A stretch of 64,000 nt of DNA from Pseudorhodobacter sp. MZDSW-24AT (GCF_002794355.1 NZ_PGOI01000002.1:248001-312000), one strand, 5' to 3'; positions 28,435 to 37,008 are shown, counted from the first letter of the stretch. Notes: generated from the letters alone by a model not told the origin. Program-made: numbers and translations.

Positions 28435-30993
28435 ATGGATCTGATCGTCTTTCTTGCCATTTTGTCGGGCCTGTTTCTGGCCATCGCCCTGTCCGAGCCG
28501 CTCGCGGCCCGCCTGCGCTTGCCTGTGACCGTCATTCTGGCCGCCATCGGCATTGGCCTTGGCGCGGCCGCCTCATGGTTCTTCCGCACCGAGGTGACCG
28601 ATGCGCTCAACCCGGTGGCGCTGGCGATCCTGAACCTGCCGATCTCCTCTGATCTGTTCATCTACATCTTCCTGCCGGTTCTGATCTTTCAGGTCTCCCT
28701 CACCCTGAACCTGCGCCGCCTGCTCGATGATTGGGTCCCGGTGCTGGTGCTGGCAGTGGTGGCAGTGGTGGTGGCAACCTTTGTGATCGGCATGGCGCTC
28801 AAACCCTTTACCAGCCTGCCGCTGATCGCCTGCCTGCTGATCGGGGCCATCGTCTCCACCACCGACCCGTCCGCCGTTGTCAGCATCTTCCGCGCCACAC
28901 CTGCCCCACAGCGGCTGGCGCGCATCGTGGAAGGGGAAAGCCTTCTGAACGACGCCGCGGCCATCGCGCTCACGTCTGTGTTTCTGGTCGCCGTCGCCGC
29001 CCGCGACACCGAGCCGAATATCGGGCTTGCCTTGCTACAACTCCCTTGGCTGATCGCAGCGGGTGCGGCCGTAGGCTGGCTGGGCGGCCGTCTCGCCGTT
29101 CAGCTGATGGGCTGGATGAATCCTTGGCCTCTGGCTCAGGTGTCGATCAGCTTTGCCACACCCTTTGTCACCTTTCTTCTGGCCGATCAGGTGATCGGCG
29201 CCTCAGGGGTGGTGGCGGTTGTCGCCGCCGGGATGACGGTGAACTTCTCTTCCCCCGGCCGCATCTCGCCGCCCGCCCTGTCACAGCTGCGCGATGCCTG
29301 GGCGCTCATCGCCTACTGGGCGGGGGGGCTGATCTTTGTGCTGGCAGCGCTTCTGGTGCCGCGCATCCTTGCCAATATCCGCCCCAGCGACATCGGCCTG
29401 ATCCTCGTCACCGTGGTGGCGGCTTTCGCGGCCCGGGCCATCGTGCTCTATGGCATCCTGCCGCTTCTCACGGCGGCCCGCCTGTCCCCCCGAGTGGACT
29501 CGCCCTACCGCATCGCCATCCTTTGGGGCGGCCTGCGCGGCGCCGTCACGCTCGCGCTGGCCTTGGCCGTCACTGAAAACCCGGCGATCTTTGTGGAAAC
29601 CAAGCGGCAGGTCGGCATCATCGCCACCGGCTTCGTGCTATTCACCCTGCTGGTCCAAGGCACGACCCTGCGCCGGGTGATTTCGCTCCTCGGTCTGGAC
29701 CGGCTCTCGCCTCTCGACCGCGCGCTGTCAGATCAGGTGGTGGCCGTCGCGCTGCAAGAGGTGCGCGAAACCGTCGCGGAAACGGCACGCGAAATGGATC
29801 TTACCCCTGCCATCATCCGGGAAGAGGCCGTCCGCTTTGGCGAGCGCCTGAACTCCGCCGTCGAACGCGCGGATGAAGCGCGCGACATTCTGGAAAAAGA
29901 CCGCGTGACTTTGGGTCTTCTCGCCCTTGCCGGGCATGAACGCGATCTGATCCTCGAAGCCTTTCAGGCCAATCTGATGTCGGCCCGTCTGGCCGACCGT
30001 ATGCTGGCCGATGCCGACCGCTTGATCGAGGCCACGCTCACCGAAGGCCGCGCCGGGTATCGCGCGCAAGCCCGTCGGGCGCTGGTGGCTGGGCGCACGT
30101 TGCGGGCGGCAGAATGGCTGCACAATCGTTTCCGCATCAAACCGCCCCTTGCACGCCTGACAGAGGATCGTTTCGAAGCATTGGTCGCGCATCGCCAGAT
30201 GCTGCGCGCGCTCACGGGCTTCATCGATTCCCGCATCACGCGCATCCACTCGCGCCGGGTGGCTGGCCTGCTGCACGATCTGATCAAACGGCGCATCGAA
30301 GACACCAACCGCGAGATGGACGGCCTGCGCACGCAGTTCCCCGGCTACGCCGAAGAGCTGGAGCGCCGCGTGATCCGTCGCCTTGTGATGCAGCGCGAAG
30401 AGGCGGAATACGACCAGATGACCGCAGATGGCCTGATCGGCCCCGAGTTGCGTCTGTCCTTGCGCGCCCAAACTGCGGCCGAAAGCACCCTGCTCGCCGC
30501 ACGCCCCCGTCTGGATCTGCGGCTGCAACGCCGCGACATCGTGCGCAGCTTTCCCTTGTTCTCGGATCTCGACGCCGACTCGCTCGCGCAACTGGCCCGT
30601 CAGATGAAAACCGTCTACGCCAAGCCCGGTGACCTGCTGATGCGCAAGGATGATCGGCCCGACCGGGTCTGGTTCATCGCCTCGGGCGCCGTCGAGGCAG
30701 AGCAGGCCGGGAGCCGTTTCCTGCTGGGGCGCGGTGAAATGTTTGGCCAACTCTCGCTGTTGTTGCGCCGCTCGCGCCGCGCGCGGGTGACAGCGATCAG
30801 CCACACCACGCTGCTGACATTGGAAGAAGCGCATTTCATCAACCTGCTGCGCCGCGCGCCCCAACTCTGCTCCGCCGTTCAGGCCAGTGCGGAAAAACGC
30901 GGTGTGGCCTTTGACGCCAGCCAATTGCCCGAGCCGCTGCGCCCCGCCGCGCGCTGGGGCTGGCTACAGCGCTGGATGCCACGCCTGCGCTAG
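28435..30993 (+). CDS. CPA1-family Na+/H+ antiporter with cNMP-binding-like tail
   Basis: An 852-residue inner-membrane cation/proton antiporter. The first 420 residues hold about 12 membrane helices with CPA1 motifs: GAIVSTTDPSAVVSIF, EGESLLNDAAAIA (the ND ion site) and GLRGAVTLALAL. A long cytoplasmic region rich in charged helices follows, and residues about 690-815 form a CRP-like cyclic-nucleotide-binding fold (FPLFSDLDADSLAQLA, VYAKPGDLLMRKDD, VWFIASGAVEA), like plant SOS1 and some bacterial NhaP proteins. The cassette Arg/Glu for cAMP is not obvious, so ligand binding is uncertain. The ribosome site is weak; a start farther upstream is possible. Confidence 0.88.
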   Translation: MDLIVFLAILSGLFLAIALSEPLAARLRLPVTVILAAIGIGLGAAASWFFRTEVTDALNPVALAILNLPISSDLFIYIFLPVLIFQVSLTLNLRRLLDDWVPVLVLAVVAVVVATFVIGMALKPFTSLPLIACLLIGAIVSTTDPSAVVSIFRATPAPQRLARIVEGESLLNDAAAIALTSVFLVAVAARDTEPNIGLALLQLPWLIAAGAAVGWLGGRLAVQLMGWMNPWPLAQVSISFATPFVTFLLADQVIGASGVVAVVAAGMTVNFSSPGRISPPALSQLRDAWALIAYWAGGLIFVLAALLVPRILANIRPSDIGLILVTVVAAFAARAIVLYGILPLLTAARLSPRVDSPYRIAILWGGLRGAVTLALALAVTENPAIFVETKRQVGIIATGFVLFTLLVQGTTLRRVISLLGLDRLSPLDRALSDQVVAVALQEVRETVAETAREMDLTPAIIREEAVRFGERLNSAVERADEARDILEKDRVTLGLLALAGHERDLILEAFQANLMSARLADRMLADADRLIEATLTEGRAGYRAQARRALVAGRTLRAAEWLHNRFRIKPPLARLTEDRFEALVAHRQMLRALTGFIDSRITRIHSRRVAGLLHDLIKRRIEDTNREMDGLRTQFPGYAEELERRVIRRLVMQREEAEYDQMTADGLIGPELRLSLRAQTAAESTLLAARPRLDLRLQRRDIVRSFPLFSDLDADSLAQLARQMKTVYAKPGDLLMRKDDRPDRVWFIASGAVEAEQAGSRFLLGRGEMFGQLSLLLRRSRRARVTAISHTTLLTLEEAHFINLLRRAPQLCSAVQASAEKRGVAFDASQLPEPLRPAARWGWLQRWMPRLR

Positions 30994-31112
30994 TTATGCG
31001 CGGTGCGCAAGGCGGCACGGCCCGCCCGCGCCTTGCCCCCCGGCCCATCATGCCCACATCCAAGGCACGCCAAGGCGCAATCCGGCGCCGGGCGCTCCCG
31101 AAGGAAAGACAG

Positions 31113-31283
31113 ATGGTCAAGATGATCCAACGGTGGCGCGACGCCGCCAGCACCTATGCGCGCTATCGCAAGACCCGCGACGAAATTGCCAATCTGCCGC
31201 TCGACGTGGCACAGGATCTGGGCCTGTTCCGCGAAGATGCGCCGCGCATCGCATGCGCTGCGATCTATGGGAAAACGGCCTGA
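31113..31283 (+). CDS. Small DUF1127-like protein, 56 aa
   Basis: A short basic protein: MVKMIQRWRDAASTYARYRK, then EIANLPLDVAQDLGLFREDAPRIA. The arginine-rich helix followed by L(P/S)xxVxxDLG resembles the DUF1127 family. AAGGAAAG lies upstream of the ATG at 31113; the open frame starting at 30996 reads into a non-conserved extension. It stands 120 nt after the antiporter gene and is convergent with coaD at 7 nt. Function unknown; RNA binding is only a family suggestion. Confidence 0.65.
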   Translation: MVKMIQRWRDAASTYARYRKTRDEIANLPLDVAQDLGLFREDAPRIACAAIYGKTA

Positions 31284-31290
31284 TCCGCGC

Positions 31291-31791
31291 TTACAGCCGG
31301 GTCCCGAACCTGCGGCGCAAGGCAGCGTCCACCGGGGGCGTGACGAATTTCGACACATCCCCCCCCAGCCGCGCGATTTCCTTGACGAGCTTTGACGCAA
31401 TCGCCTGACGCCGCGCATCGGCCATCAGAAAAACCGTCTCGATGCTGGCATCCAAAGCGCGGTTCATGCCCACCATCTGGAATTCATACTCGAAATCCGC
31501 AACGGCGCGCAGGCCGCGCACGATCACGGTGGCGCCCACATCGCTGGCGCAATCGATCAGCAGATTTTCAAACGGGTGCACGACAATCTCGCCCCCGGTG
31601 CGGGCGGTGATGGCCGCGCTCTCCGCCTCGACCATCGCCACACGCTCTTCCAGACTGAACAACGGGCCCTTGTCGCGGTTGATCGCCACGCCGATCACCA
31701 GCCGGTCCACCAAGGCCATGGCGCGCTGAATGATGTCGACATGCCCCAGCGTGACAGGATCGAATGTCCCCGGATAAAGGCCGATGCGCAT
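31291..31791 (-). CDS. coaD: Phosphopantetheine adenylyltransferase
   Basis: A 166-residue PPAT that forms dephospho-CoA from 4'-phosphopantetheine and ATP, the penultimate step of CoA synthesis. The nucleotidyltransferase motif TFDPVTLGH is at residues 9-17, IVRGLRAVADFEYEFQM is the substrate loop and SSx-type SKLVKEIARLGGDVSKFV closes the active site. ATG at 31791 gives the classic MRIGLYPGTFDP start after a G-rich ribosome site. Usually near topoisomerase or lipid genes in relatives, but here it is alone on the minus strand. Confidence 0.96.
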   Translation of the reverse strand: MRIGLYPGTFDPVTLGHVDIIQRAMALVDRLVIGVAINRDKGPLFSLEERVAMVEAESAAITARTGGEIVVHPFENLLIDCASDVGATVIVRGLRAVADFEYEFQMVGMNRALDASIETVFLMADARRQAIASKLVKEIARLGGDVSKFVTPPVDAALRRRFGTRL

Positions 31792-31952
31792 GGGACCCCC
31801 CGATTGCAAACTGCGGGCACGCAACAATATTAGGCACAGGAATGCAAGCAGGAAAGTCCCGGCAGGGGCGCGCGCCTCGCGTTCCGCGCTCGCTCTTGGT
31901 GGCGTCAAGCCCGCCCCAAGAACGCCCGTCAGAGCGGCTGAGCGCGCAGTGC

Positions 31953-32387
31953 TCAGAAACCCTTGATCATCCCTTCCAGCGCATCCTTTTCAGCGGCCAA
32001 TTCCATCAGCCGCGCCTTCACCACATCGCCGATCGAGATCAACCCCACCATCTGATCGCCTTCGACCACCGGCATGTGGCGGAACCGCCCCGAGGTCATG
32101 CGCTCCAGCACCGAATCCGCGCTTTCGGCGCTTTTGCAGCTTTGCACCGCCTTGGTCATGATCGTCTCCACCGGCGCCGTCAGGCCGCTGGGGCCGCTGC
32201 GCGCCACCTCGGCCACGATGTCGCGCTCGGACAGGATGCCCAGAATGGTCTTGCCATCCGGTGAAACCACCACCGTGCCGATCTTCTGCGTGGCCAGAAT
32301 TTCGGCTACATGGCACAGATCGGTGCCTGGCGGAACCGTCGTCACTGACGTATTGGCTTTGAGTTTCAGAATCTGCTGAACAATCAT
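31953..32387 (-). CDS. CBS-pair protein
   Basis: A 144-residue cytoplasmic protein made only of two CBS domains (about 8-65 and 75-130). Motifs include IGTVVVSPDGKTILGILSERDIV and FRHMPVVEGDQMVGLISIGDVVK. Such stand-alone CBS pairs sense adenine nucleotides and regulate partners, but the partner is not indicated. GGGAGG lies 6 nt before the ATG. It precedes coaD on the same strand by 161 nt. Common as a stand-alone gene in Rhodobacterales. Confidence 0.9.
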   Translation of the reverse strand: MIVQQILKLKANTSVTTVPPGTDLCHVAEILATQKIGTVVVSPDGKTILGILSERDIVAEVARSGPSGLTAPVETIMTKAVQSCKSAESADSVLERMTSGRFRHMPVVEGDQMVGLISIGDVVKARLMELAAEKDALEGMIKGF

Positions 32388-32468
32388 CCTCGTCCTCCCA
32401 TGGCGCGATCACGAAAGCGTCCGCCTGACGCGACTGTCTGTCAAGCCTCCTGTCGCCCTGCTCCCATC

Positions 32469-33362
32469 TCAGGTAAGGGATTCAAGCCGTTGCACCTCGC
32501 GCCGGATGCCATGTGCCAATCTGTCCGCAAAGCGCGACAGCCGCGCCGAATGCGCATCGGCCTCGTGCCGGATCAGCCAGAAGGTCCGCGTCAAGCTCAG
32601 CGCTTCGGGCAACACCTTGACCAGTTCCGGCGCAAAAGGCAGCGCGAAATCATGTGCCACCCCCACGCCTGCCCCGGCCCGCAGCAAATTCAGTTGCACC
32701 GAAACCGAATTCGATGCGGCGCGCGGCGGCTGGGTGCCAAGGCTCGCCAGATAATCCAACTCCTTGTCGAAAATCATGTCGGCGATATAGCCCACCACCC
32801 GATGCGCCCCCAAATCGGCCAGCCCGCGCAAGGGCGGCGCTGCCGCCAGATAGTCGGGATGCGCCGCCAGATGCAGCCGATAATCGCTCAGTTTCTGCAC
32901 CGTCAACCGCCCCGCCTGCGGACGGCTCACGCCGATCGCCAGATCGGCCTCACGCCGCGACAGGTTGAACACACGCGGCAGCGCCACGATCTGCACCTCC
33001 AGCGCCGGGTTCTCATCGCAGATGGCCCTGACCACCTGCGGCAAGATGTAATTGGCGCACCCATCTGGCGCACCCAGCCGGATCTGCCCGGACAGGCCGA
33101 CACCGCTGCCACCACTCAGCGCCTCTGTGGCACCGATCAGCGCCGCCTCCGCCGCTTCGGCATGTGGCACAAGCCGCGCCCCTTCTTCGGTCAGGGCATA
33201 TCCCTGCGGCGATTTCAGGAACAGCCGCGCCCCCGCACCTTCCTCCAGCCGCGCCACCCGCCGCCCCACCGTCGCCGGGTCCAGTTGCAAGCGCTTGCCA
33301 GCGCCCGAAAGCGATTCCGCCCGCGCCACGGCCAGAAACACGCGCAGATCATCCCAATCCAT
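32469..33362 (-). CDS. LysR-family regulator, probable controller of mmsA
   Basis: A 297-residue LysR-type transcription factor: winged HTH at residues 3-60 (DWDDLRVFLAVARAESLSGAG, DPATVGRRVARLE) and an effector-binding domain from about 90 to 290. It belongs to the class with an Asp-Trp-Asp-Asp start common in proteobacteria. It is divergent from mmsA across a 94-bp gap that contains an inverted repeat GGATAA-N7-TTATCC and an mmsA promoter, so control of mmsA is likely. The effector is unknown; a valine or beta-alanine/inositol catabolite would fit. Confidence 0.88.
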   Translation of the reverse strand: MDWDDLRVFLAVARAESLSGAGKRLQLDPATVGRRVARLEEGAGARLFLKSPQGYALTEEGARLVPHAEAAEAALIGATEALSGGSGVGLSGQIRLGAPDGCANYILPQVVRAICDENPALEVQIVALPRVFNLSRREADLAIGVSRPQAGRLTVQKLSDYRLHLAAHPDYLAAAPPLRGLADLGAHRVVGYIADMIFDKELDYLASLGTQPPRAASNSVSVQLNLLRAGAGVGVAHDFALPFAPELVKVLPEALSLTRTFWLIRHEADAHSARLSRFADRLAHGIRREVQRLESLT

Positions 33363-33390
33363 ACCTTTGCAATCCTGCAAAACCCTTTTG

Positions 33391-33431
33391 GGATAATGTC
33401 GCTTTATCCGACTTTTGTGCAAGACTATACT
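33391..33431 (+). promoter_or_regulatory. mmsA promoter with LysR-type inverted repeat
   Basis: GGATAA (33391-33396) and TTATCC (33404-33409) form an inverted repeat separated by 7 bp. A -10 TATACT at 33426-33431 with a 17-nt spacer puts the weak -35 (TTTATC) inside the right arm. The arrangement suits activation or repression by the divergent LysR protein. Confidence 0.5.
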
Positions 33432-33456
33432 GCCCCCAACCCAAAGGGAGGTTCCT

Positions 33457-34956
33457 ATGAAAGAGATCGGTCACTGGATCAACGGCAAGCATGTTCCCGG
33501 CACCTCGGGCCGCTTTGCCGATGTCTTCAACCCCGCCATCGGCGAAGTGCAGGCCCGGCTGTCCCTTGCCACCAAGGCCGAGCTGGATGCCGCCACCGCC
33601 GATGCCGCGCAGGCGCAGGTGAAATGGGGCGCGACCAACCCGCAGCGGCGCGCGCGCGTGATCATGAAGTTTGTCGACCTCTTGAACCGCGATATGGACA
33701 AGCTGGCCGAGGCGCTTTCTGCCGAACACGGCAAGACCATTCCGGACGCCAAGGGCGATATCCAGCGCGGGCTGGAGGTGATGGAGTTCTGCATCGGTGC
33801 GCCACATCTTTTGAAGGGCGAATTCACCGACAGCGCAGGGCCGGGAATCGACATGTATTCCATGCGCCAACCCATTGGCGTTGCTGCCGGAATCACGCCG
33901 TTCAACTTTCCCGCCATGATCCCGATGTGGAAGATGGGCCCGGCGCTCGCTTGCGGCAACGCCTTTGTGCTGAAACCCTCGGAACGCGCGCCCACCGTGC
34001 CCTTGATGCTGGCCGAACTGATGCAAGAAGCTGGCCTGCCCGATGGCGTGCTACAGGTGATCAACGGCGACAAGGAGGCCGTGGACGCCATCCTCGACAA
34101 CCCGCAGATCGCCGGTGTGGGCTTTGTGGGTTCCACCCCGATCGCCGAATACATCTACGGTCGCGGCTGTTCCAACGGCAAGCGGGTGCAATGCTTTGGT
34201 GGTGCCAAGAACCACATGATCATCATGCCCGACGCCGATCTCGATCAGGCCGCCGATGCACTGATCGGCGCAGGCTATGGCGCGGCGGGTGAGCGCTGCA
34301 TGGCGATCTCGGTGGCGGTTCCGGTCGGCGCGGAAACGGCGGACCGCTTGATCGAAAAGCTGATCCCGCGGATCGAGAAGTTGAAGGTTGGCCCCTACAC
34401 CGCTGGAAACGATGTGGATTATGGCCCCGTGGTGACGGCCGCGGCCAAAGCCAATATCCTGAAACTGGTGGAATCGGGTGTGGCACAGGGCGCCAAACTC
34501 GTGGTCGACGGCCGCAACTTCAAGCTCCAAGGATATGAAAACGGCTTCTTCGTCGGCCCTCATCTGTTCGACCATGTCACCACCGACATGGACATCTACC
34601 GCAAAGAGATCTTCGGGCCTGTCCTCTCCACCGTCCGGGCCGAGTCCTATGAACAGGCGCTTGGCTATGCGATGGACCATGAATATGGCAATGGCATCGC
34701 CATCTTCACCCGCGATGGCGACACCGCGCGCGATTTCGCCGCCCGCATCAATGTGGGCATGATCGGCATCAACGTGCCGATTCCGGTGCCGCTGGCCTAT
34801 CACACCTTCGGCGGCTGGAAGAAATCCTCCTTTGGCGATCTCAACCAGCACGGGCCCGATGCCTTCCGCTTCTACACGCGCACCAAAACCATCACTGCGC
34901 GCTGGCCAAGCGGCATCAAGGAAGGCGCCAGCCTCAACTTCAAGCAGATGGATTGA
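33457..34956 (+). CDS. mmsA: Methylmalonate-semialdehyde dehydrogenase (CoA-acylating)
   Basis: A 499-residue aldehyde dehydrogenase making propionyl-CoA or acetyl-CoA from methylmalonate or malonate semialdehyde, in valine, thymine or inositol breakdown. The catalytic Cys is C281 in AAGERCMAIS. The general-base Glu of ordinary ALDHs (ELGGK) is replaced by the FGGAKNH motif that marks the CoA-dependent MMSDH group. ITPFNFPAMIPMWK binds NAD. GGGAGG lies before the ATG at 33457. It has its own promoter and terminator. No mmsB or other valine genes are adjacent; the iolA function is the alternative. Confidence 0.94.
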   Translation: MKEIGHWINGKHVPGTSGRFADVFNPAIGEVQARLSLATKAELDAATADAAQAQVKWGATNPQRRARVIMKFVDLLNRDMDKLAEALSAEHGKTIPDAKGDIQRGLEVMEFCIGAPHLLKGEFTDSAGPGIDMYSMRQPIGVAAGITPFNFPAMIPMWKMGPALACGNAFVLKPSERAPTVPLMLAELMQEAGLPDGVLQVINGDKEAVDAILDNPQIAGVGFVGSTPIAEYIYGRGCSNGKRVQCFGGAKNHMIIMPDADLDQAADALIGAGYGAAGERCMAISVAVPVGAETADRLIEKLIPRIEKLKVGPYTAGNDVDYGPVVTAAAKANILKLVESGVAQGAKLVVDGRNFKLQGYENGFFVGPHLFDHVTTDMDIYRKEIFGPVLSTVRAESYEQALGYAMDHEYGNGIAIFTRDGDTARDFAARINVGMIGINVPIPVPLAYHTFGGWKKSSFGDLNQHGPDAFRFYTRTKTITARWPSGIKEGASLNFKQMD

Positions 34957-34964
34957 CAAGCTCA

Positions 34965-34990
34965 GGGGTGGTCGCAAGACCACCCCTTTT
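34965..34990 (+). terminator. Terminator of mmsA
   Basis: A 9-bp stem GGGGTGGTC/GACCACCCC (34965-34973 with 34978-34986) with loop GCAA, followed by TTTT. It starts 8 nt after the stop. Confidence 0.82.
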
Positions 34991-35013
34991 GCGTTACGCG
35001 CAGAAACGGTCAG

Positions 35014-35790
35014 TCAGCCCGCGCGGCTCCGCCGCGCCGCGCTCGCAACCCCACCCAAGGCGGCCAGCAGCAGCAACCCTCCGGCGGGCAGCGGCACGGG
35101 GGATGGCACCTCCTCCGGTTCCGGCGCAGGTTGGGCTGTCAGCCCTGCGATCCCGAAACCCTCCGTGCTCTCAGGTGCGCCAATCCCAAAACGCCGGGCC
35201 GATGGCGCATCGGCAAAAGCCAGTCTCGGCGCGACAAGCCGCCTGCGCACATCATCCGCGCTCAGGAAAAGATCAAACATGTCAAACTTCGTCTGCGGCG
35301 GCACCACCAGAACATAGCCGTAATTCCAGACCTTGCACGCGTCCTGCACTTTCGTCTTACAGCTGGCCTTCTGATACGCATATTTGGCAGGTGCAAAAAC
35401 GCTGTCAAAATAGGAATAGGACATCGACGTCACCGACATCGCCGTTTCAAAGACAAAAACCGCCAGATCATCTGGGCTTTTGCTGTGCAGGCCGAGGTTT
35501 TTCTGCACGCAAACATGGCCTGTCTTGGCCAGATCGCCGCACACCCCACGCACCGCTCCCTTCCGCATCGCCGCAGCCGCGTCCTGCCGACGGAGGCCGG
35601 TCTTGTCTTGCTGGGTGGCGCCAGATCTGGCTTTCTTCATGGCAGGGTCCTGCAGCGACCCAAAAGAAATCGTCTCCAGCCAGCTTTGCGTCGACGTGGT
35701 AAAATCAAAAGTATAAGACGCAGCTTGCGCCGACCCGGCCGTCACCATGGCAGCCAACACAGCGGCGGCAGCGCGTTTCGTCGTGCTCAT
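35014..35790 (-). CDS. Secreted protein with VPLPA-CTERM sorting signal, 258 aa
   Basis: An exported protein with a Sec signal peptide (residues 1-23: MSTTKRAAAAVLAAMVTAG, then SAQA) and a C-terminal sorting tail with VPLPAGG, a hydrophobic helix and RRSRAG, the VPLPA-CTERM type cut by an exosortase-like enzyme. The middle part is basic (for example AMKKARSGATQQDKTGLRRQ) and holds four Cys. The core domain is not recognised. The ATG at 35790 is preferred to the adjacent one because GGAG is 6 nt upstream. A second VPLPA-CTERM gene lies 268 nt upstream on the same strand. No exosortase is in the window. Confidence 0.8.
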   Translation of the reverse strand: MSTTKRAAAAVLAAMVTAGSAQAASYTFDFTTSTQSWLETISFGSLQDPAMKKARSGATQQDKTGLRRQDAAAAMRKGAVRGVCGDLAKTGHVCVQKNLGLHSKSPDDLAVFVFETAMSVTSMSYSYFDSVFAPAKYAYQKASCKTKVQDACKVWNYGYVLVVPPQTKFDMFDLFLSADDVRRRLVAPRLAFADAPSARRFGIGAPESTEGFGIAGLTAQPAPEPEEVPSPVPLPAGGLLLLAALGGVASAARRSRAG

Positions 35791-36008
35791 CATCAGCTCC
35801 AATAATTTGTAACGTAAGATTGTTGCTGATCCGACAATGCCCATTACCCCAGTCCGATCCGTCTTTGAATGATGACAGATTTTTGACCTTCCCGCCACAG
35901 AATGGCCTTTGTTTTGCCCTATCCTGCGGCAAACACAGTGTTTCCCACCAAGGAACACAGGCCTCAGCAAAGGGGGGGCGGCGGCCAACATGCAGTGCCT
36001 CCGCCATG

Positions 36009-36034
36009 AAAAAGGGCGGCCACAAGGGCCGCCC
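36009..36034 (-). terminator. Terminator of the 203-aa VPLPA-CTERM gene
   Basis: An 8-bp stem GGGCGGCC/GGCCGCCC (36014-36021 with 36027-36034), followed on the minus strand by TTTTT. It lies 24 nt past the stop and separates the two VPLPA-CTERM genes. Confidence 0.8.
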
Positions 36035-36058
36035 GTTCACTCGCACGTCACACCCGTC

Positions 36059-36670
36059 TTAGGCGCGCTTGCGCCGCCGCAGCGCCGCCAAGCCACCCAA
36101 ACCCGCAACCATCAACCACCCTGCCGCCGGCAGCGGCACCGGCGCGGGGGGCTCGTCTCCCTTCACGCCGTAAAGCGAGATATGGCTCAAGTCCCCGATC
36201 TTATCTTTCTTGTTCATGAAGATAGACTGGTAGTCAAAATCCACCGTCCCGGTCTTGGCCTTGTAGGCAACCCAGAAATCCGGCGTCAAACCACCGCCTG
36301 ATTTCAAGACAATCACGATGTCGCTGTAGGTCGCGTAAAGCGTAGACGCGATGCTCAGCGCACCAGATGTGAGCGAACCAACCACCGTCAGCGCCGAGAC
36401 CATACCCGTGTCGGTGCCGTCCAGATCGTTGTCGCGCGCGATCAATTCCCAGCCCGTCAAGCCAAACAACCCGCTCGGCGACACTGCGTTCAAGATGGCA
36501 GCGCTGTCGTTGCCCGACCCGCCAACCCCGTCCTCACCGACAAAACAAGCCGTCGAGGGAGTCACCCCTGTCTGCACGAATGCACTGCACGTTGCAGCAG
36601 AGGCGCTGCTTGCGGCGGCGGCAATCACCAGCCCCGCAACTGCGCCCGCAACATTGGACCGAATACCCAC
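36059..36670 (-). CDS. Secreted protein with VPLPA-CTERM sorting signal, 203 aa
   Basis: A signal peptide (MGIRSNVAGAVAGLVIAAA, then SSASA) and a C-terminal VPLPAAGW-helix-RRRKRA tail flank a Gly/Ser/Thr-rich beta-type domain (LTGWELIARDNDLDGTD, SDIVIVLKSGGGLTPDFWVAY). Two Cys near the mature N-terminus may pair. Such proteins are probably attached to the cell surface or the exopolysaccharide matrix after tail removal. The start is GTG at 36670 with GGGAG 9 nt upstream. It is a single-gene unit by its terminator. The domain has no confident family assignment. Confidence 0.8.
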   Translation of the reverse strand: MGIRSNVAGAVAGLVIAAAASSASAATCSAFVQTGVTPSTACFVGEDGVGGSGNDSAAILNAVSPSGLFGLTGWELIARDNDLDGTDTGMVSALTVVGSLTSGALSIASTLYATYSDIVIVLKSGGGLTPDFWVAYKAKTGTVDFDYQSIFMNKKDKIGDLSHISLYGVKGDEPPAPVPLPAAGWLMVAGLGGLAALRRRKRA

Positions 36671-37008
36671 TTTTTACTCTCCCAAAAAAGGCGCCCAGCA
36701 ACGTGACGTTGCCTCAGCGCCAGCAGCACCCCGGTCTTTAAAATGCCTTGTTTTATAGGGCGCGGCGAAGGAAATCTGCGGCGCGACCGCATTTACAACC
36801 TGCACGCGCAGTTGCGTTGGCAAAGCATGTCAAATGCACCCGCCGCCTGTGCAACTGTCAACTTTTCGGAAACTGCGCAGAAAAGGGGCGCGAATCATTT
36901 CACCCGATCGCCCCGCTCCGCAGCGCATATGCGCGCTGCGGAGGCGGCCCCTGACCAAGACCACGCCGCCGCAGGCGAGGGTGTCAGAGGCTGGTGAAAC
37001 CCCACAGG
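36671..37008. other. Gene-free stretch upstream of the VPLPA-CTERM gene
   Basis: About 338 bp between the uvrA stop and a VPLPA-CTERM gene. Apart from an 11-bp stem hairpin at 36916-36943 I see nothing that supports a gene. Short open frames here lack ribosome sites. It presumably includes the promoter of the 203-aa gene, which I could not locate with confidence. Confidence 0.5.
36916..36943. terminator. Strong hairpin downstream of uvrA
   Basis: A perfect 11-bp stem CTCCGCAGCGC/GCGCTGCGGAG (36916-36926 with 36933-36943) with a 6-nt loop, 65 nt past the uvrA stop. No T tract follows on the minus strand, so termination would need another factor. Confidence 0.4.

Noticed and set aside
36743..36997. 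Short plus-strand frames between uvrA and the VPLPA-CTERM gene
   Set aside because: No ribosome site and no protein character; they overlap one another in different frames.
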